Shown: piece after piece, positions 10,188 to 22,700 of the stretch
Position numbering within the stretch: the first letter of the stretch is position 1
Layout: each line of letters begins with the position of its first letter
NCBI GenBank assembly: GCA_038380795.1
Contig: CM076263.1
Span: forward strand, 12,886,709-12,950,708
Direction: 5' to 3'
Length of the DNA stretch: 64,000 nucleotides
DNA from: Pyrocephalus nanus
Lineage: Eukaryota; Chordata; Aves; Passeriformes; Tyrannidae
Notes under the pieces: generated by a model
Database searches by the model: none
Told to the model about the DNA's origin: nothing
Seen by the model: only the letters and a program-made list of their open reading frames with translations
Position numbers and translations under genes: made by a program

Positions 10188-12562
10188 TTTAGTTACTGAA
10201 TCAGCATCCCCACTTTTTTGCTAAGTTCTCACCAAGATGACTTTATAGGCCCTGATCCTGGAAGTTAGATGGGAGACAAAGAATGAATCTCAAGGAACTT
10301 ATACCAAACAAGAGATTCGTGGCAGAAAAAACTTCATATGAGACCAAGTTAAATCTAACCTAACAGTTGTTTTTTTTCTTGTCTTGTGAAATGCTGCATC
10401 TGACCTGTACTGTTAAAAGCTGTTTGCATAATTATTCACAGGAATAATTCTATTCCGGAAATTACTTTTTTTTTTCTATAGGAATCCATATGAGGGGGAA
10501 ATGGCTACAAGAAGCTCTAAAAAATTGACTTAATATAAGAAAAACACTGTGCTAAAGATCAGATTTAGACAGTGTTCTCTTCTGGTGTTATTTTTCTATG
10601 ATTGTTGTATATCATACAAGAATAATCTACATAATTATTTGTACTATGCACAGAACTAAGGCTGAATTTACCTCTCTTTTTTAAATTATCTATGTAAGTA
10701 TAAAATCATACTTCTGTAGACTTGTGTTCATTCCATTCAAAACACTGTTGCCTGTGGTGAACTCTTCAGCTGAAGGGAAGCCAACCCAAAGTCAGTAAAT
10801 ATGTTTATGTACATTGGTCGTTATGATGTAAACTAGAAAACAGGGTCCAAAGGAAAGGTTCATTTCCTCAATTGCTGTAAGTAGCATATTCTAAATTAAT
10901 TCTTAGGGCATAGCTTAAGAGTATATAACAAAGTTGTTTTTCCATTGCTAGCTGTTTCCTATATGCATGATTGCTTTAGTCAAATAGCAAAGTTTACATA
11001 TAACTGTTTGAAGGAGTGGATACAATAGGAGTGTACTCTTTCCCATAGAAACTCTAGGAACTATTTTCTTTACTAGGGATTCTTTCAGTAACTGAAAAAA
11101 AAAATAGTGATAAAAATAAGCAATACTGAACAAGAAATATGTTATTTATGTTATTTGCTATTTTACTTCTGTTCTACACAGCATTAGATACAAATACTTG
11201 TTGGGAAGCAAGAAGCTTTGTCAAAGTGCTGCCAAAATTCATTTTGCCAGAAGCCTTGCATTTTAGTCACTGGTAATGAGTGGCAGTACCACCTTATTTT
11301 TTCTCTCAGCAGCATTTCAACACTCCAAGAAGCAGGGTGCATTCTGGGACGAGCTTAAGAAAAACTAACAAATAAATGAATAGGTAGATCTGACTACTCA
11401 AACCTTACACAAAATGAAGTAAATACTCAACAGTGCTGAGAATTTGGAGAGCCATTTTATTCCCAAAAGAAACAAAATTAACAGGACTGATTATACTAAA
11501 TACAGTAGTTCAAAAAAGGAATGGAACTGTTGGTATTGCATCCCAGGGTCTCTATCAATAAAGTTCACATTCTCTCCCCTATTAATTTCAAGATGTGCAT
11601 TGCCTTGATTTCAGCAAATTCTCAGTATGCAGATTGTGGCAAGTCTTGAGAGAGAAGAAACATGTCCTGGACATGTGATTCAGGCAGCTGAAGGTAAAAA
11701 TCTCAAGTGGCATTTAAGACATTCTGTTCTTTTGTAGAGATTCATCTCAGTTGTCCTGCCTTCTTAAGAATGCAAATACTAATCTCAGAAGGAAAGCTGC
11801 TGTATTGAGACCTCTGAAAGATGTCTATACTGGTGTTCCTGTGCATGTGTCACATATGTAGTTTCCACAGCTTAAGTATCTGATTCCTGGTACATCCTAT
11901 TTTTTTAAATGTCTGTGTGATACGTGACCATCCATGTGTCCCTGGGTTTAGTTCTAGCACAAATGCAGCTTCTTAGCTTGACACCTTTAAGAAAACGTCT
12001 CTTGCCCAATGATGAGGCTTTTGTTAATGTTCCTCATTGCCATGACAGAGTAAATAATCTGATTTCTTTGCTACCCCAGAGTTTCTTGCATGGTTTTTCT
12101 TGCTGTTGGTCTTTACAAGGTCTGAGAGAGGAAGAAGTATTTAGGGACTCTGGAAGAAAAGCTGCTTTTGGACAACAAGGACATGTAGATTCATTAAAGG
12201 CAGACCCTTGTAACCCTGAGGAGAGTTGCTGCAGGCCAGAGGTGTTTCAGGTGACAGTTTAAGGAGAAAAAACACTAAGAAATTTATGTTCTGTTCTTAG
12301 TGCCTACAAGATGATGTCATGGTCAGTTTATTCACTGAAGAAAGCAGGGCTGGTAGAATGATCTTCTTATTAATAAGTTATTAAAGGAGTCTAAAGGGAT
12401 AAATAAAGAAAGCTGGTAGACATACTCCCTCAAAATTCCTCTTAGTGAAGATGAGAGAAAAATTAATGAGGGGGAAAAACTTTCATTAGAGCAGACTGTT
12501 CTCAATACCTGGTAAGGTTTTGGTAGAGGAGGAAACTCTGTGCTTGCAGCTCTTGCACTTAG
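10188..12562. other. unassigned AT-rich sequence
   Basis: No gene or repeat recognised. A 112-codon frame at 11924-12262 (plus) has no known motif. Confidence 0.55.
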
Positions 12563-12774
12563 TGGAGATCTTATCAATATTTATAAATACCCAAAGGGAA
12601 GGTGCAAAGGCAACAGAGCCAACCGTGCCCAGTGACAGGACAAGAGGCAACATTCAGAAGCCACCTGGACATGGTCCTGGGCAACTTGCTCTGGTTGGCC
12701 TTCCTTGTCCTTGATGTTGGACAAGGTGACCCCTAGGAGTCCCTTCCAATCTCAACCATTCTGTGATTCTCTGT
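12563..12774 (+). mobile_element. CR1 LINE 3' fragment with internal deletion
   Basis: The left part (ATTTATAAATACCCAAAGGG, then GTGCCCAGTGACAGGACAAG) matches the CR1 ORF2 end. It jumps to CACCTGGACATGGTCCTGGG and finishes with CCCTTCCAATCTCAACCATT and CTGTGATTCT at the 3' end. About 120-150 bp that normally separate the first two parts are missing. This subfamily's 3' end differs from that of the copies at 9.2 and 18.4 kb. Confidence 0.85.
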
Positions 12775-15263
12775 AAATCAACAGATACTTATTCTCCCTC
12801 ACAGTAATAATAGCAATGGTGGTGAATGAAAGCAATCACAGACTCTGTTTTTCTGATTTGAAGCATGTCTGGAGGCCCCAGATTTTCTACAGCGGCCAAG
12901 CTATAGGGCAGTGGCAAGGAAGGGTTTTCTGTTGGTTTATGCATGTTCCTCGATTCTGGAGGGCAGATTCAAACTCATAGTAGGACCAGACTTTTCCCTA
13001 ATACATCTATCACAGCTGCAGCATGGAAGTTGTTATGGGCATATCATTCTGTGTGAGAATAGGAATTGAAATAACGGGCATTTTCCTGGAGAGGCACCAT
13101 GCTGCTGGATAAGGTGGTATTGGTTTCAGTTATTAATATCCCCTGTCTGAGACAGCCAAACAGACCTGTTTTCTTGGTAGTATTGGGCTAGGATAGTCTG
13201 AGTCAACTTATAAGCCTAAATTATTGCTTAGAGTTCATAAAGCTGCCCATCCTGCTGCTGTAAAAGAGTTTATTTTGTGACAACTATAATTATGCAGCAC
13301 ACAGGAAACAAAAATATCGTCACTGTTTTTTCACTTTTACCTAAGGTGGTGGGAAGAGTACAGAACCTATAGGTCAGCTCTGCCAGTGTGAGAAAACTCT
13401 CCACTGTTCCAAAAGCTGTCAGACAGGTTCCAGTCTGGTCTGTCTGCCTCATGGCTTCCCCAGCCTGCTACCTGTAGGCTCCTTTTTGGTCTTCATTCTT
13501 TTGAGAATAAGCTGGATTATTTGGTATTTAGTGATTGCTCTCACACTATCTGCACTGCAGCTGTCTGCCTGTAATTCTTTCTCCTTAAATATTTTCCTAC
13601 CTTGGGATTGCACTTTCCTTCTGACAATTTCTTATTTATCTCTGTGGAGAAGGAGGAAGTGCCTCTATGATGCTTAGAGGGCTTTGCTTCAAATGGTTGA
13701 ATTCCTGTAGCTGTCTCCCAATGTTGCTGAAGTGCCACAGGAAATCTGTGCCTGTCTTTAGCAGGTCTGTGATGGCCACAAGGGTTTGTTTCCAACATCT
13801 GCTCTGACTTTGGATTCAGACTGACACAAAGCCAGATGTGCAGCAGACCTCTGAATCAGTGCGTGTAAATATGAGTGGGTCTGTTTTGTAAATAACCACC
13901 ACATCATGCTTAAACAATTCAAGAAGGCAAACGGGACTATACAGGGCAGGTTCAAAAAGTACAAAGAAATCAAGATATCTATTCATAATTTGACAGCTAT
14001 GTCATTAGTGGTTTAATAATAACAGCAGAAAGCCAGAGAAGGAGCTAGAAGTAGCAGAAAAGGTTTTACAGTACACAGCAGGGATGGAAACATCAGGAAG
14101 CCAAAAGCAGAACTCATGCACACATTGTAGAACAGAGAATAGTTTTCAATTCCCTTAAAATGGGGAAGTTCAGCTGTAGAGGGGAAAGGTTTACTGCATT
14201 ACTTGAGTGGAAAGCATTCATTACCATCGAACCCAAGATGAAGTAATTGACACAAGTTCAAAGAACTGACGAAAGTGCTTTGCAATATGTCCTGCATGAC
14301 TGAATGATACTCTTCAAAGGCTGAGCAGACTTTTTCTGAACTCACTTGGTGGGGTTTTTTAACCAGTTCCCCTTGCAGAGTTTGGGAATGATTTTATCAC
14401 CCCAGAAGTCTGTACTTTTTGGTTTTATATTATTGCACTCAAGAGCCAACACCTTAAGTAAAGTAATTTGATTGTAAGAATAATAGTTTGCTATATAAAA
14501 TGGGATGACATGATAGAACCTGCATTTGGGGGCTGAGACAAGAAAAAGTTACTTGAAGTTTGGTCTGATGTATTCCTGAAGTAATTCCTGAAGTATTATC
14601 AAAAGACAGGGAGTAACAGGACAAGATGAGTCCACTTGATTTTATGGATCTTGCTTATAGAATAACTCTACCAAGGTTATCAAATGTAACCAAGGTAAAA
14701 TTCTAGATGCCAACACCAGCAAGCCAGTGCAACTCAAACCTCTGTGATATATAGAATAGGATGTCAACACTGCAAAGCAGTTATGTTGAAACTTCTGCTT
14801 CAAGTGCCAGAAAGAATAGCTTTTAAAAGAGTGCATGGATAACTTGTCTTATTCAGTTACTGGCCATAGAGCAGTACATGCAAAAAGGTCAAGACTAGTA
14901 CCTAACCTGTTCTTTCTACCACAAACTGCATGTGGAAAAATAACTTTCCTCACAAAACAACCAACGGGAATGCACTGCAGCTATGTTTAGATAATAGATG
15001 TCCTTGTCTTTCCCATGACTTTGTACCCTTCACAATTCCATCTGCTCCCTGATATCATTAATGACTGGGTTCAGACTTGCCTTGCTTTTCCTGGACTATA
15101 TTCAAGAAATAATTTTGTTTTATATTATTCCTTCCTGACCTATTTATTTTGCATTGTAAACTCTTCTGTTACTTTAATTAAACTTGCTTGGGGGTAATGA
15201 TTTTTTGTTTTTAAATATGGACATGTTGAATCTGTGGTTTCCCTAGGCTGTTGCTGATTTATT
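12775..15263. other. unassigned sequence
   Basis: No gene or repeat recognised. A short direct repeat of ATTCCTGAAGTA occurs twice near 14572-14595. Open frames do not exceed about 85 codons. Confidence 0.55.
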
Positions 15264-15322
15264 AAAAAAAAACCTAAAAACCAAAAACAAACAAATGAAC
15301 AAACAAAAACTCAAAAACAAGA
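15264..15322 (+). repeat. A/C-rich low-complexity tract
   Basis: Run of A with scattered C (AAAAACC, AAACAAAC units), with a few T and G interruptions. Confidence 0.8.
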
Positions 15323-17465
15323 CAATGGGTTTTTCAGGGAATTTCTCTTTTCTAGAGGGTTTCAAAAATGAGTCATTGTGGGCACCTGAAACCCAAATAC
15401 ATATATCTGGCTTTCAAAAAAGCATTTCTGAAAGCCTCTGCCACAAAAACCAGAAAATCCCCCCTCAAAAATCTCCAAATCCCATCTTCTTAATTGCTTT
15501 CTCTTATGAAACAAGTATAAACACCATCAAAATATTTAGTTTATGTATCTGGAAATGTTATGAAGCTTATGGTTCTGAATATATTGGTGCACTGCACATG
15601 AATGGCAATGCATGGGCCACCAGACCTCAGGGGGATGCTAGATTATGTTCTTATTTCATAACATGAAACATGGTTAGAAGTTAGATGAAGCTGAGAGAGG
15701 CAGCATGGCAAACAATCTAGGTGATCATACTATCCATTATACTTTTGCAAAACAGCAGTTTAAAACAGTCATTGTTTTGGGGATTCAGGAGCTGTTTCTA
15801 CCAGATGTCTCTCTTGGAATTCTGTTGCTCCCACTCTTGCCTTGTGGCACTCAGAAACTGTTGTACTGTAGTGAGTAGTATTTTCCCTCTCATTTCCTGT
15901 GCTTGAATTGAATACACTTACTTATGTTGAAGGTCTCTGGATATTCTTCTCTCTTTCGGGTGGACTGAAGATTAAGGGAAGAATAGTAGTTGCAGAATGT
16001 GTACAGTACTGTGGGAGTGGAGAGCAAACAAAGTTTATGCAGCTACTCCTGGCTTAAAATGCCATTTCAAGAAAATACAAAAGGGTTTAAACTTTATACT
16101 TGCATAGCAGTTATAAAATTCAGACTAACTTAGCAAAGAGGACTGTTGTGGAGGAGAAGAGGATTTCACCAATGTCAGCAGAGAGCAGAATTCATTCACT
16201 GGCTGCTGTGTTCATCAAGCCTGGATAGTGTGTTGTTTTCAGCTGCTTTTTCCTTTGGGCTCACCTCCCAACTCCTGGGACTGACATCAAAGAGGGAATC
16301 TTGAATGTCAGTGTTCTTCAGTAACTGGTATGAAGCAGCATGTCCAAACAGTTTCACTGCTGGCTGCTACTTTCCCACTGGAGGGCATTTCCTCAGCTTT
16401 TTGACTTAGCTACCCTATGCCTCGCTGAGTGCTTCTGAGCCCTGGGCACTGCAGAAGTGCTTCTGCAGTGTGAGAAGGATTATTAAATTAGTTACTGGGC
16501 TCCTGGCCTGGTCCAAAGCTGGGAAATCTACTATATAAACCACTGCTTCCTTTTTTCACCATGAACACTTTCCTTTAGGACTGTTGTTTCCACTGAAATC
16601 CCCAGCAGTCCTTTATCATGCTATGACCACTGTTTGGGATGTGATGCTGGAAACTGGGTAAATACTGTAACATGTATGGATATGCCAGATGTGCCATCAC
16701 TGAACAGAAGCTCTTTTATAAGCCAGTGACCATATTGTTAAAGAAGCTTTGACTTCAGTATTTGGACTGGTACCTGGAGATACTGTGGTAGAGGAAACTC
16801 TGTAAACAAAAACACATCGTGTGGACATGTTTTCTACTAAAATGCCATATGGGGTTTATTTCAAGCTACGCCCAAGCTAAAGAAATTTGATATGTGAACA
16901 AATTCAAACCTGAGAAAGCTGTGTGGGTAATGTTCCTCAAACTCATATGGCCAGGGCCCAAGCTCTCATGTATTAAGTCAATAAGTGAAAGAGCAATGGC
17001 CAAATTCAAATATGTGTCAAGATATTTTATAGGGAAACAAAGTTAAAGTAGCTTCTAACTCTGCATACCTGATCTATCTTTCATGGTGTGTCCTAGCTTA
17101 ACTCTTGGACCTGGGACCGATGTAATAAGAGGGTATTTCAGTGTAGGACAGGCAATATTACCAAAGTGCTCTGAAGATCAAAGGAACACCTGTCTGTGCA
17201 TTTACAGTGCTAATACAGTTTTGCTGTATTCTTCCTGGATTTGGAGTTCTGTATTCCTTACTGTAGTTCTAACTGCATGTTTAATGGACATAAATTGCAT
17301 GTACAGCAGTACTTGTTCAAGTTTACCTTGGCTAGAAAGAAGAAATAGAAATACAAGACACCACTTGTCTTATAAGAGAATTCTCTCTTATACACTGGAG
17401 ATCATAAACTCTCTCTGAATATTCGATGTCTCAAACGCCTAGCAAGGACTAGCTGTATTTCCCAG
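15323..17465. other. unassigned sequence
   Basis: No gene or repeat recognised. A 123-codon frame (15295-15666, plus) starts in the A/C tract, is Lys/Asn/Ser-rich and has no known motif. A 111-codon frame lies at 17083-17418 (plus), also without a motif. Confidence 0.5.
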
Positions 17466-17598
17466 GTCACAAAATACTGAGTTGGAAGGGACCAACAAGG
17501 ATCATCAGTTCTAACTCCTAAATGAGTGGCCCATAAACGTATCAAATACACAACCTTGGCACTGTTAGCACAAGTCTTTAACTGACTGAGCTAATCTC
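17466..17598 (-). mobile_element. tRNA-Ile-derived SINE with CR1-like tail (TguSINE1-like)
   Basis: On the minus strand the first about 70 bp (17596-17527) resemble isoleucine tRNA from its D-arm to the acceptor end. After a short linker, the last about 50 bp contain TGATCCTTGTTGGTCCCTTC and CAACTCAG, the 3' end of a CR1 LINE. A tRNA head supplies RNA polymerase III promoters and a CR1 tail lets the CR1 reverse transcriptase copy the RNA. I know this combination as the passerine family TguSINE1. The copy is diverged and its B box is degraded, so it is surely inactive. Confidence 0.8.
17527..17596 (-). pseudogene. tRNA-Ile-like head of the SINE
   Basis: Reads TTAGCTCAGTCAGTTAAAGA (A-box region) then GTGCTAACAGTGCCAAGG (anticodon-arm region) and ends ATGGGCCA. 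The corresponding segments of tRNA-Ile are TTAGCTCAGTTGGTTAGAGC and GTGCTAATAACGCCAAGG. The anticodon position reads AAC instead of AAT, and the B box is mutated (ATTTGATACG instead of GTTCGATCCC). It is a retroposed tRNA relic, not a tRNA gene. Confidence 0.75.
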
Positions 17599-18446
17599 AT
17601 TTCAGCCTCAGTACCCCCTTTTGTTTCAAGAAAGATTAAGAAAGCACTATTTAAGCATATTCCTTTTAAGGAACACATTAACCACTGAATTTGGACAGCA
17701 AAACCAAGGAGAAAAAATACCTGTACACCATACATTAGAAGCAATCTAAATTCCATTATTTTATTATTTGCAGATTTGCAGAACAGTAAGTTGATTCTTT
17801 GCACAATCTGTATCACTAAATATCAACAGTAATAAGTAAGTAGTGTAGTCATGTGAACCTGACCTTCTTTCACATTGCTACATGCACATCATCCACAGAT
17901 AGCATGCAAGCACAGGTAAAAGACAGGGCTGTACATGAAAATTAAGCTATGAAGTAACTTATACTCTGTAATTTAAAGAAATATAATTTTTAAATTCCTG
18001 AGGCTTTTTATCAGTTTGCACTTAATCACATTCATTGTCAGTTACAATGAAGAAAGGACCTCAGGACTTGGTTTGCAGTAATGGAATTTAGCTTTTTTTT
18101 CTGTCATGCTAGAAATACTAATACCTAAGACTAATACCAAAACATGTCAAATACAGAGATATTACCATTCCAGTCAAGCTAGAAGTTTGGCTAAGACAAC
18201 AGTCTTCACTGAGTCAGAAGTACTCACAAAAATGAAATGTTTGCTATGTTTTTTCCTATTTTAACTGTAAGAGATTAGAATATGGAAATGTGTGTGAAAG
18301 ACAAGGTTGAATCCAAGAAATAAGTAGAATTACTATTACGTTTAATTGAAGAAAGTTCAAGAGCCCTGCCAAAGCTGACTGTCTGTGATGCTAACTTTCA
18401 TTAGACCCAGTCATGAATAAAAAATACTTGGTTCAGTCTTTCTGTC
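17599..18446. other. unassigned AT-rich sequence
   Basis: No gene or repeat recognised. The largest open frame (17565-17816, minus, 83 codons) overlaps the SINE and has no known motif. Confidence 0.55.
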
Positions 18447-18801
18447 ATGGAGGTTGATATAGGTGCAATCACACGGCACCTACAGGATGGACAAGGGATC
18501 AGAGCAAGCCAGCATGGGTTTGGCAGGAGCAGGTTCTGTCTAGTCAACCTGATCTCCTTTTATGATCAGATGACCTGCCTGGTGGATAAGGCGAAGGCTG
18601 TGGATGTGTCTATCTGGACTTCAGCAAAGCCTTTGACACCGTTTCCCACAGCATATTCCTGGAAAAGCTGCAGCCCATGGCTTGGACAGGGACACTCTCT
18701 GCTGTGTTAGGAACTGGCTGGAAGGCTGGGCTCAGAGAGTGCTGGTGAACGGGGCTACATCCAGTTGGTGTCTGGTCACCAGTGGTGTCCCCCAAGGATG
18801 A
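18447..18801 (+). pseudogene. CR1 reverse transcriptase, middle part, frameshifted
   Basis: The first frame carries SQHGFGRSRFCLVNLISFYD, matching the palm/fingers region. A one-base deletion near 18607 shifts the frame; the next frame has DFSKAFDTVSHS (18617-18652), containing the first catalytic aspartate of motif A. Another one-base deletion near 18672 shifts again to [19 protein letters not shown] and LVTSGVPQG. A TGA at 18799-18801, where the family has a serine codon (TCA), ends it immediately before the next segment. Confidence 0.9.
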
Positions 18802-19668
18802 GTGCTGGGCCCAGTCCTGTTTAACATCTTTATTGATTTAGATGAGGGGATTAAGTCCATCATTAGCAAATTTGCAGATGACCAAGCTAGGAGGACTGTC
18901 GATGAGCTGGAAGGCAGGAGGGCTCTGCAATGGGACCTGAATAGGATGGCGAGTCCGGCTGATTCCAATGGGATGAGATTCAACGAGGCCAAGTGCCGAG
19001 TCCTGCACTTTGGCCACAACAACCCCCTGCAGCGCTACAGGCTGGGCACAGAGTGGCTGGAGAGCAGCCAGGCAGAAAGGGACCTGGGAGTTTGGATTGA
19101 CAGGAAGCTGAACATGAGCCAGCAGTGTGCCCAGGTGGCCAAGAAGGCCAATGGCATCCTGGCCTGGATCAGGAACAGTGTGGCCAGCAGGAGCAGGGAA
19201 GTGATCCTTCCCCTGTATTCATCGCTGGTGAGGCCACACCTGGAGTGCTGTGTCCAGTTCTGGGCCCCTCAGTTCAGGAAGGATATTGAGGTCCTGGAGC
19301 AGGTCTGGAGAAGAGCAACCAGGCTGTTGAAGGAACTGGAGCACAAGTCCTATGAGGAGAGGCTGAGGAAGCTGGGGTTGTTTAGCCTGGAGAAGAGGAG
19401 GCTCAAGGGAGACCTCATCACTCTCTACAACTACTTGAAAGGGGGTTGTAGCCAGGGGGGGGTTGGTCTTTTTTCCCAGGAAGCTCTCAGTAAGACAAGA
19501 GGGCATAGTCTCAAGCTCTGTCAGGGGAGATTTAGGTTAGATGTTAGGAAGAAATTCTTTACAGAGAAGGTAATCAGACACTGGAATGGGCTGCCCAGGG
19601 AGGTGGATTCTCCTTCCCCAGAGATATTTAAGAAGAGATTGCATGTGGCACTTCATTCCGTAGTCTAG
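18802..19668 (+). pseudogene. CR1 reverse transcriptase C-terminal open frame (288 codons)
   Basis: An unusually long intact stretch of ORF2 begins with LGPVLFNIF and contains the catalytic FADD box at 18871-18882. It goes on through [44 protein letters not shown] and the basic ending [19 protein letters not shown], and stops at the normal ORF2 end. It is in the same frame as the segment just upstream, separated only by TGA 18799-18801. There are small in-frame losses: one residue in FI(N)DLDEG, and about eleven residues after FADD, where the Thr-Lys-rich continuation is missing. It lacks motif A and the endonuclease, so it cannot act as a polymerase. Confidence 0.9.
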
Positions 19669-19752
19669 TAACTGTGGTGGTATTGGTCAAAGGTTGGACT
19701 TGATGATCTCAGAGGTCCTTTCGAACCCATATGATTCTATGATTCTATGATT

Positions 19753-22700
19753 ATAAATCCATTAACCATTAGCACAAGGAATCTGTAAAATACCTAAAAT
19801 CCATATAATCACTTTCAGAAGGGGAACTGTAAACCCTTTGTAGAAACACTGATTTTTCTTTCTGTCATCTGCACAAAAAGTCCAAAGACCTCATTGAGGC
19901 CACAGCCAGCAAATATTTTATTTTCTTTTCTATAGAAAAGGCACAGTCTGCGTAAGGCTTTGCTCAGTCCCCATCTTGTTTTGAGTGGGGTTCTTACTTG
20001 GTAGCAGAGTACACAGGTTAATCCTGCCCCAGTGCCAGAGCTGTGCACTCTTTAACTTCTCAGGGATTTATGCAACATATACATTTTATGTTCTGCATAT
20101 ATTGATGCTTTAATGTATTGAGAAAATTTATTGTGAGGGAGAAGGAAAAAGTCTTCGGTGCTTTCTGTCTACTTGATTTAGGGTGACATATCAATACAGA
20201 AAATAGAAAATAGAAAAGGGTGACGTCAGCATAGAAAATAGGAAAGGAGAAGTGTGACAAAACTTGCTTTTTGCAATGATGTTGTTATGCCTATATGAAT
20301 ACTATTCCTTTACAAAAGAGGACTTAATGCCAGTAAGTTCAACCAAACAAAGTATGCTTAAAAAGAGGTAAGATTTTCAGTAATGGTCTTATTTGAATTT
20401 GTCTGAGTATAAAATCATAGCCATAAAAGTGAGAACTTTGTTTTAAAAAATGCCATACTCCCTTGCTCTGAAAATGGAGATACTTGATATGATGGATATA
20501 AAAAGTTTAAAAGAATGAAAATATCATAGCTGTCTGTTCATTTTGAACAAATTTATCTTGACAGTCATATCTTTGCTGTGGCTCTGCTCAGCCAAAAGGG
20601 TGTGTTCTATGCAAGAAGTGAGTTCTATACAATGTAAACAACATATGGATTTCCCCACTGTGCTGTGTTTATCTTGGTAAAATTAAAGGCTGGGGTGATC
20701 CTGAAATATCTAATTGCCTTTCAGCTGCAGTGTGGATTTTGCTGTTAATGATCTAAGCTGTGCATTCATTGTCTCTGAGTAAGGAATTAGATTGTGCTTT
20801 ATGGCAAATATTCAAAGAGGGATGTGTTTGAAAGCCTGTTATATAACCATGACCATAAAACATCCTGTGCTCTACCTAATCTGTATCTGAGGTGTTTAAG
20901 CATACCTTTGGCATATCTTTATAACTGCTGGATTACAAAGAGAGTCTGGGAATAGGTCCAGTTTCCAGGTCAAAATATATCTGCTCATTTATTAATTACT
21001 TAAACTTAGCTGCAGTGACAAAGCCCCAAAGATTTGCTCTAGTAGTCAGGAATAAGAGTGTTGGTGGAAAGGCTTGTCAGTCCCCTGGCCATACCACAGT
21101 GAGTTCCCTTCTTCACAGCCCAGAATCCCAGAGGTGACTCCACTCCACAGTCACTCATAAGCGGTCCACTTGAAGACAGTTCCTCTTACGTCAGAACTGG
21201 AGGGAGCTCTGCCTGTTCCCTGTGTACTCAGTGTGGAGACCAGAATACTTGTGCGCTGAGAAAGCAGAAGAAAAGGTGAATCATGACTGTACAGACAAAG
21301 AGGGTGATTTAGCTGTTCCTCAGAGAGGGTCCATGACATCCATTATATGGAGTGTTTCGCTAGGAATGTGGAATGGCTGGGAAATCATCTTTCGTCTGTA
21401 TTGTGAGGTTGTTCGGAACATAAGCCAAAAATTAAGCATGCACTCAACTCTGGTTGATAGTCGAAAATAACAGAAAGAAAAAAGGCAAATTTTTCTCACT
21501 GTGTTTATATAGTGCTGATGACATGAAATCAAATGTAATTATTTTAATTCAATGAAATAGGAAGAATTGCCATGTTGTGTACATCTGTGTTGTTCAGTGC
21601 TGTGATATAAACTCTTGACAGAGACTGTACACAAAGAACTTTCTTACCCCTGGCTGTCACTGTTGGATATTTTTTTTTTTGTGCAATACAAATCAGGAAC
21701 CTTTCTCCAGTCTTGTGGAAGGAAAATACACAAAATTATATATTTACCCAAAGAAAATACCTTATTGAGATTCATACTTAGTCTTAAAATGGGATTTGTT
21801 ACAATGCTGTAATCGTTTTCCTTCCACGCAGACCAGTTTACCATTCAGTTCTGTAGCTCCACAGTTATTTTATTCCAGCTAACCAGAATTCCTCCAGGAG
21901 TTCCTGCTGTCAGGCAAAACTCCTGGCATACAGTAAGAAATTAAGGAGTCAATGAAGAATGCTGCCCAGAAACCAGTCATCCTGGACTGAGTCTGGCACA
22001 GAAAAGGAGAGTTGTGAAAGAAATGGTAGAAGCAAGCAGATTCCTTCTATAAACTCCACTGATGGCAATAAAAAGAGTAAGGAGTAGACTGAGTAAGGAG
22101 GATTTGTCATGAGATGGAGGAATGTTGAAAGACAAGCAGAATGCACAGTAAAGAAAAAGAGGGATTTTCCATGTCTTGGAAAATGCTGCTGTTTTGAAAG
22201 ACATATGCATATCAATTTGGAATAGAAAGTCTGTTTAGTCAGTATGAAACAATACAGGGAGATGAAAGGAGAAAAGAAAGTATTTGCATTTACCAAAAAA
22301 TAATACATTAACTCTGAAAAGATGCCACAGACAGGATAGGCTGATGAAACTATGATTACTGCTGGAAAGTCAGCCCTGAATAATAGTACTCATAAAGAAA
22401 GTCAGAAAGATAGAAACAATCAAGTGGTTTGGGAGAGAAAAAAAAAATCCACTACAGATTAGACAAATCTGCAAATCTGTTTGTAGCCATGTCTCTACTT
22501 TTGTCTGATAACCTCATCGTTAAAGCAGTGCATTTAAGCTGCTTCAGATGAATAGTGATAGGCTAGAGCAGTACCTTGGATCATGAGTAGGTTCATGGAA
22601 AAAAAAATAAATCTGCAACATAATGTAATGATTTTCAGAAGGCTCTAGTTTGCACTGACTATATTGTAGACTTTAAAAATTTGAATGCAAAAGGTGACTT

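Larger units (their letters stand above)
18447..19752 (+). mobile_element. CR1 LINE, 5'-truncated, relatively young
   Basis: The copy starts near ATCACACGGCACCTACAGG in the reverse transcriptase region and runs through the rest of ORF2 and the 3' UTR (GGTTGGACTTGATGATCTCA). It ends with repeats of ATTCTATG (19735-19752), the diagnostic CR1 3' end. It is 1.3 kb of a roughly 4.5-kb element. Damage is light: two single-base deletions near 18607 and 18672, one nonsense codon at 18799-18801, and small deletions around the FADD box. This is the best-preserved CR1 in the window and is closely similar to the inverted copy at 9168-10187. No flanking target-site duplication is evident, as is usual for CR1. 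Confidence 0.97.

Noticed and set aside
17527..17596. functional tRNA-Ile gene
   Set aside because: The B box and anticodon are mutated, the 5' acceptor strand does not pair, and it is fused to a CR1-type tail; it is a SINE head.
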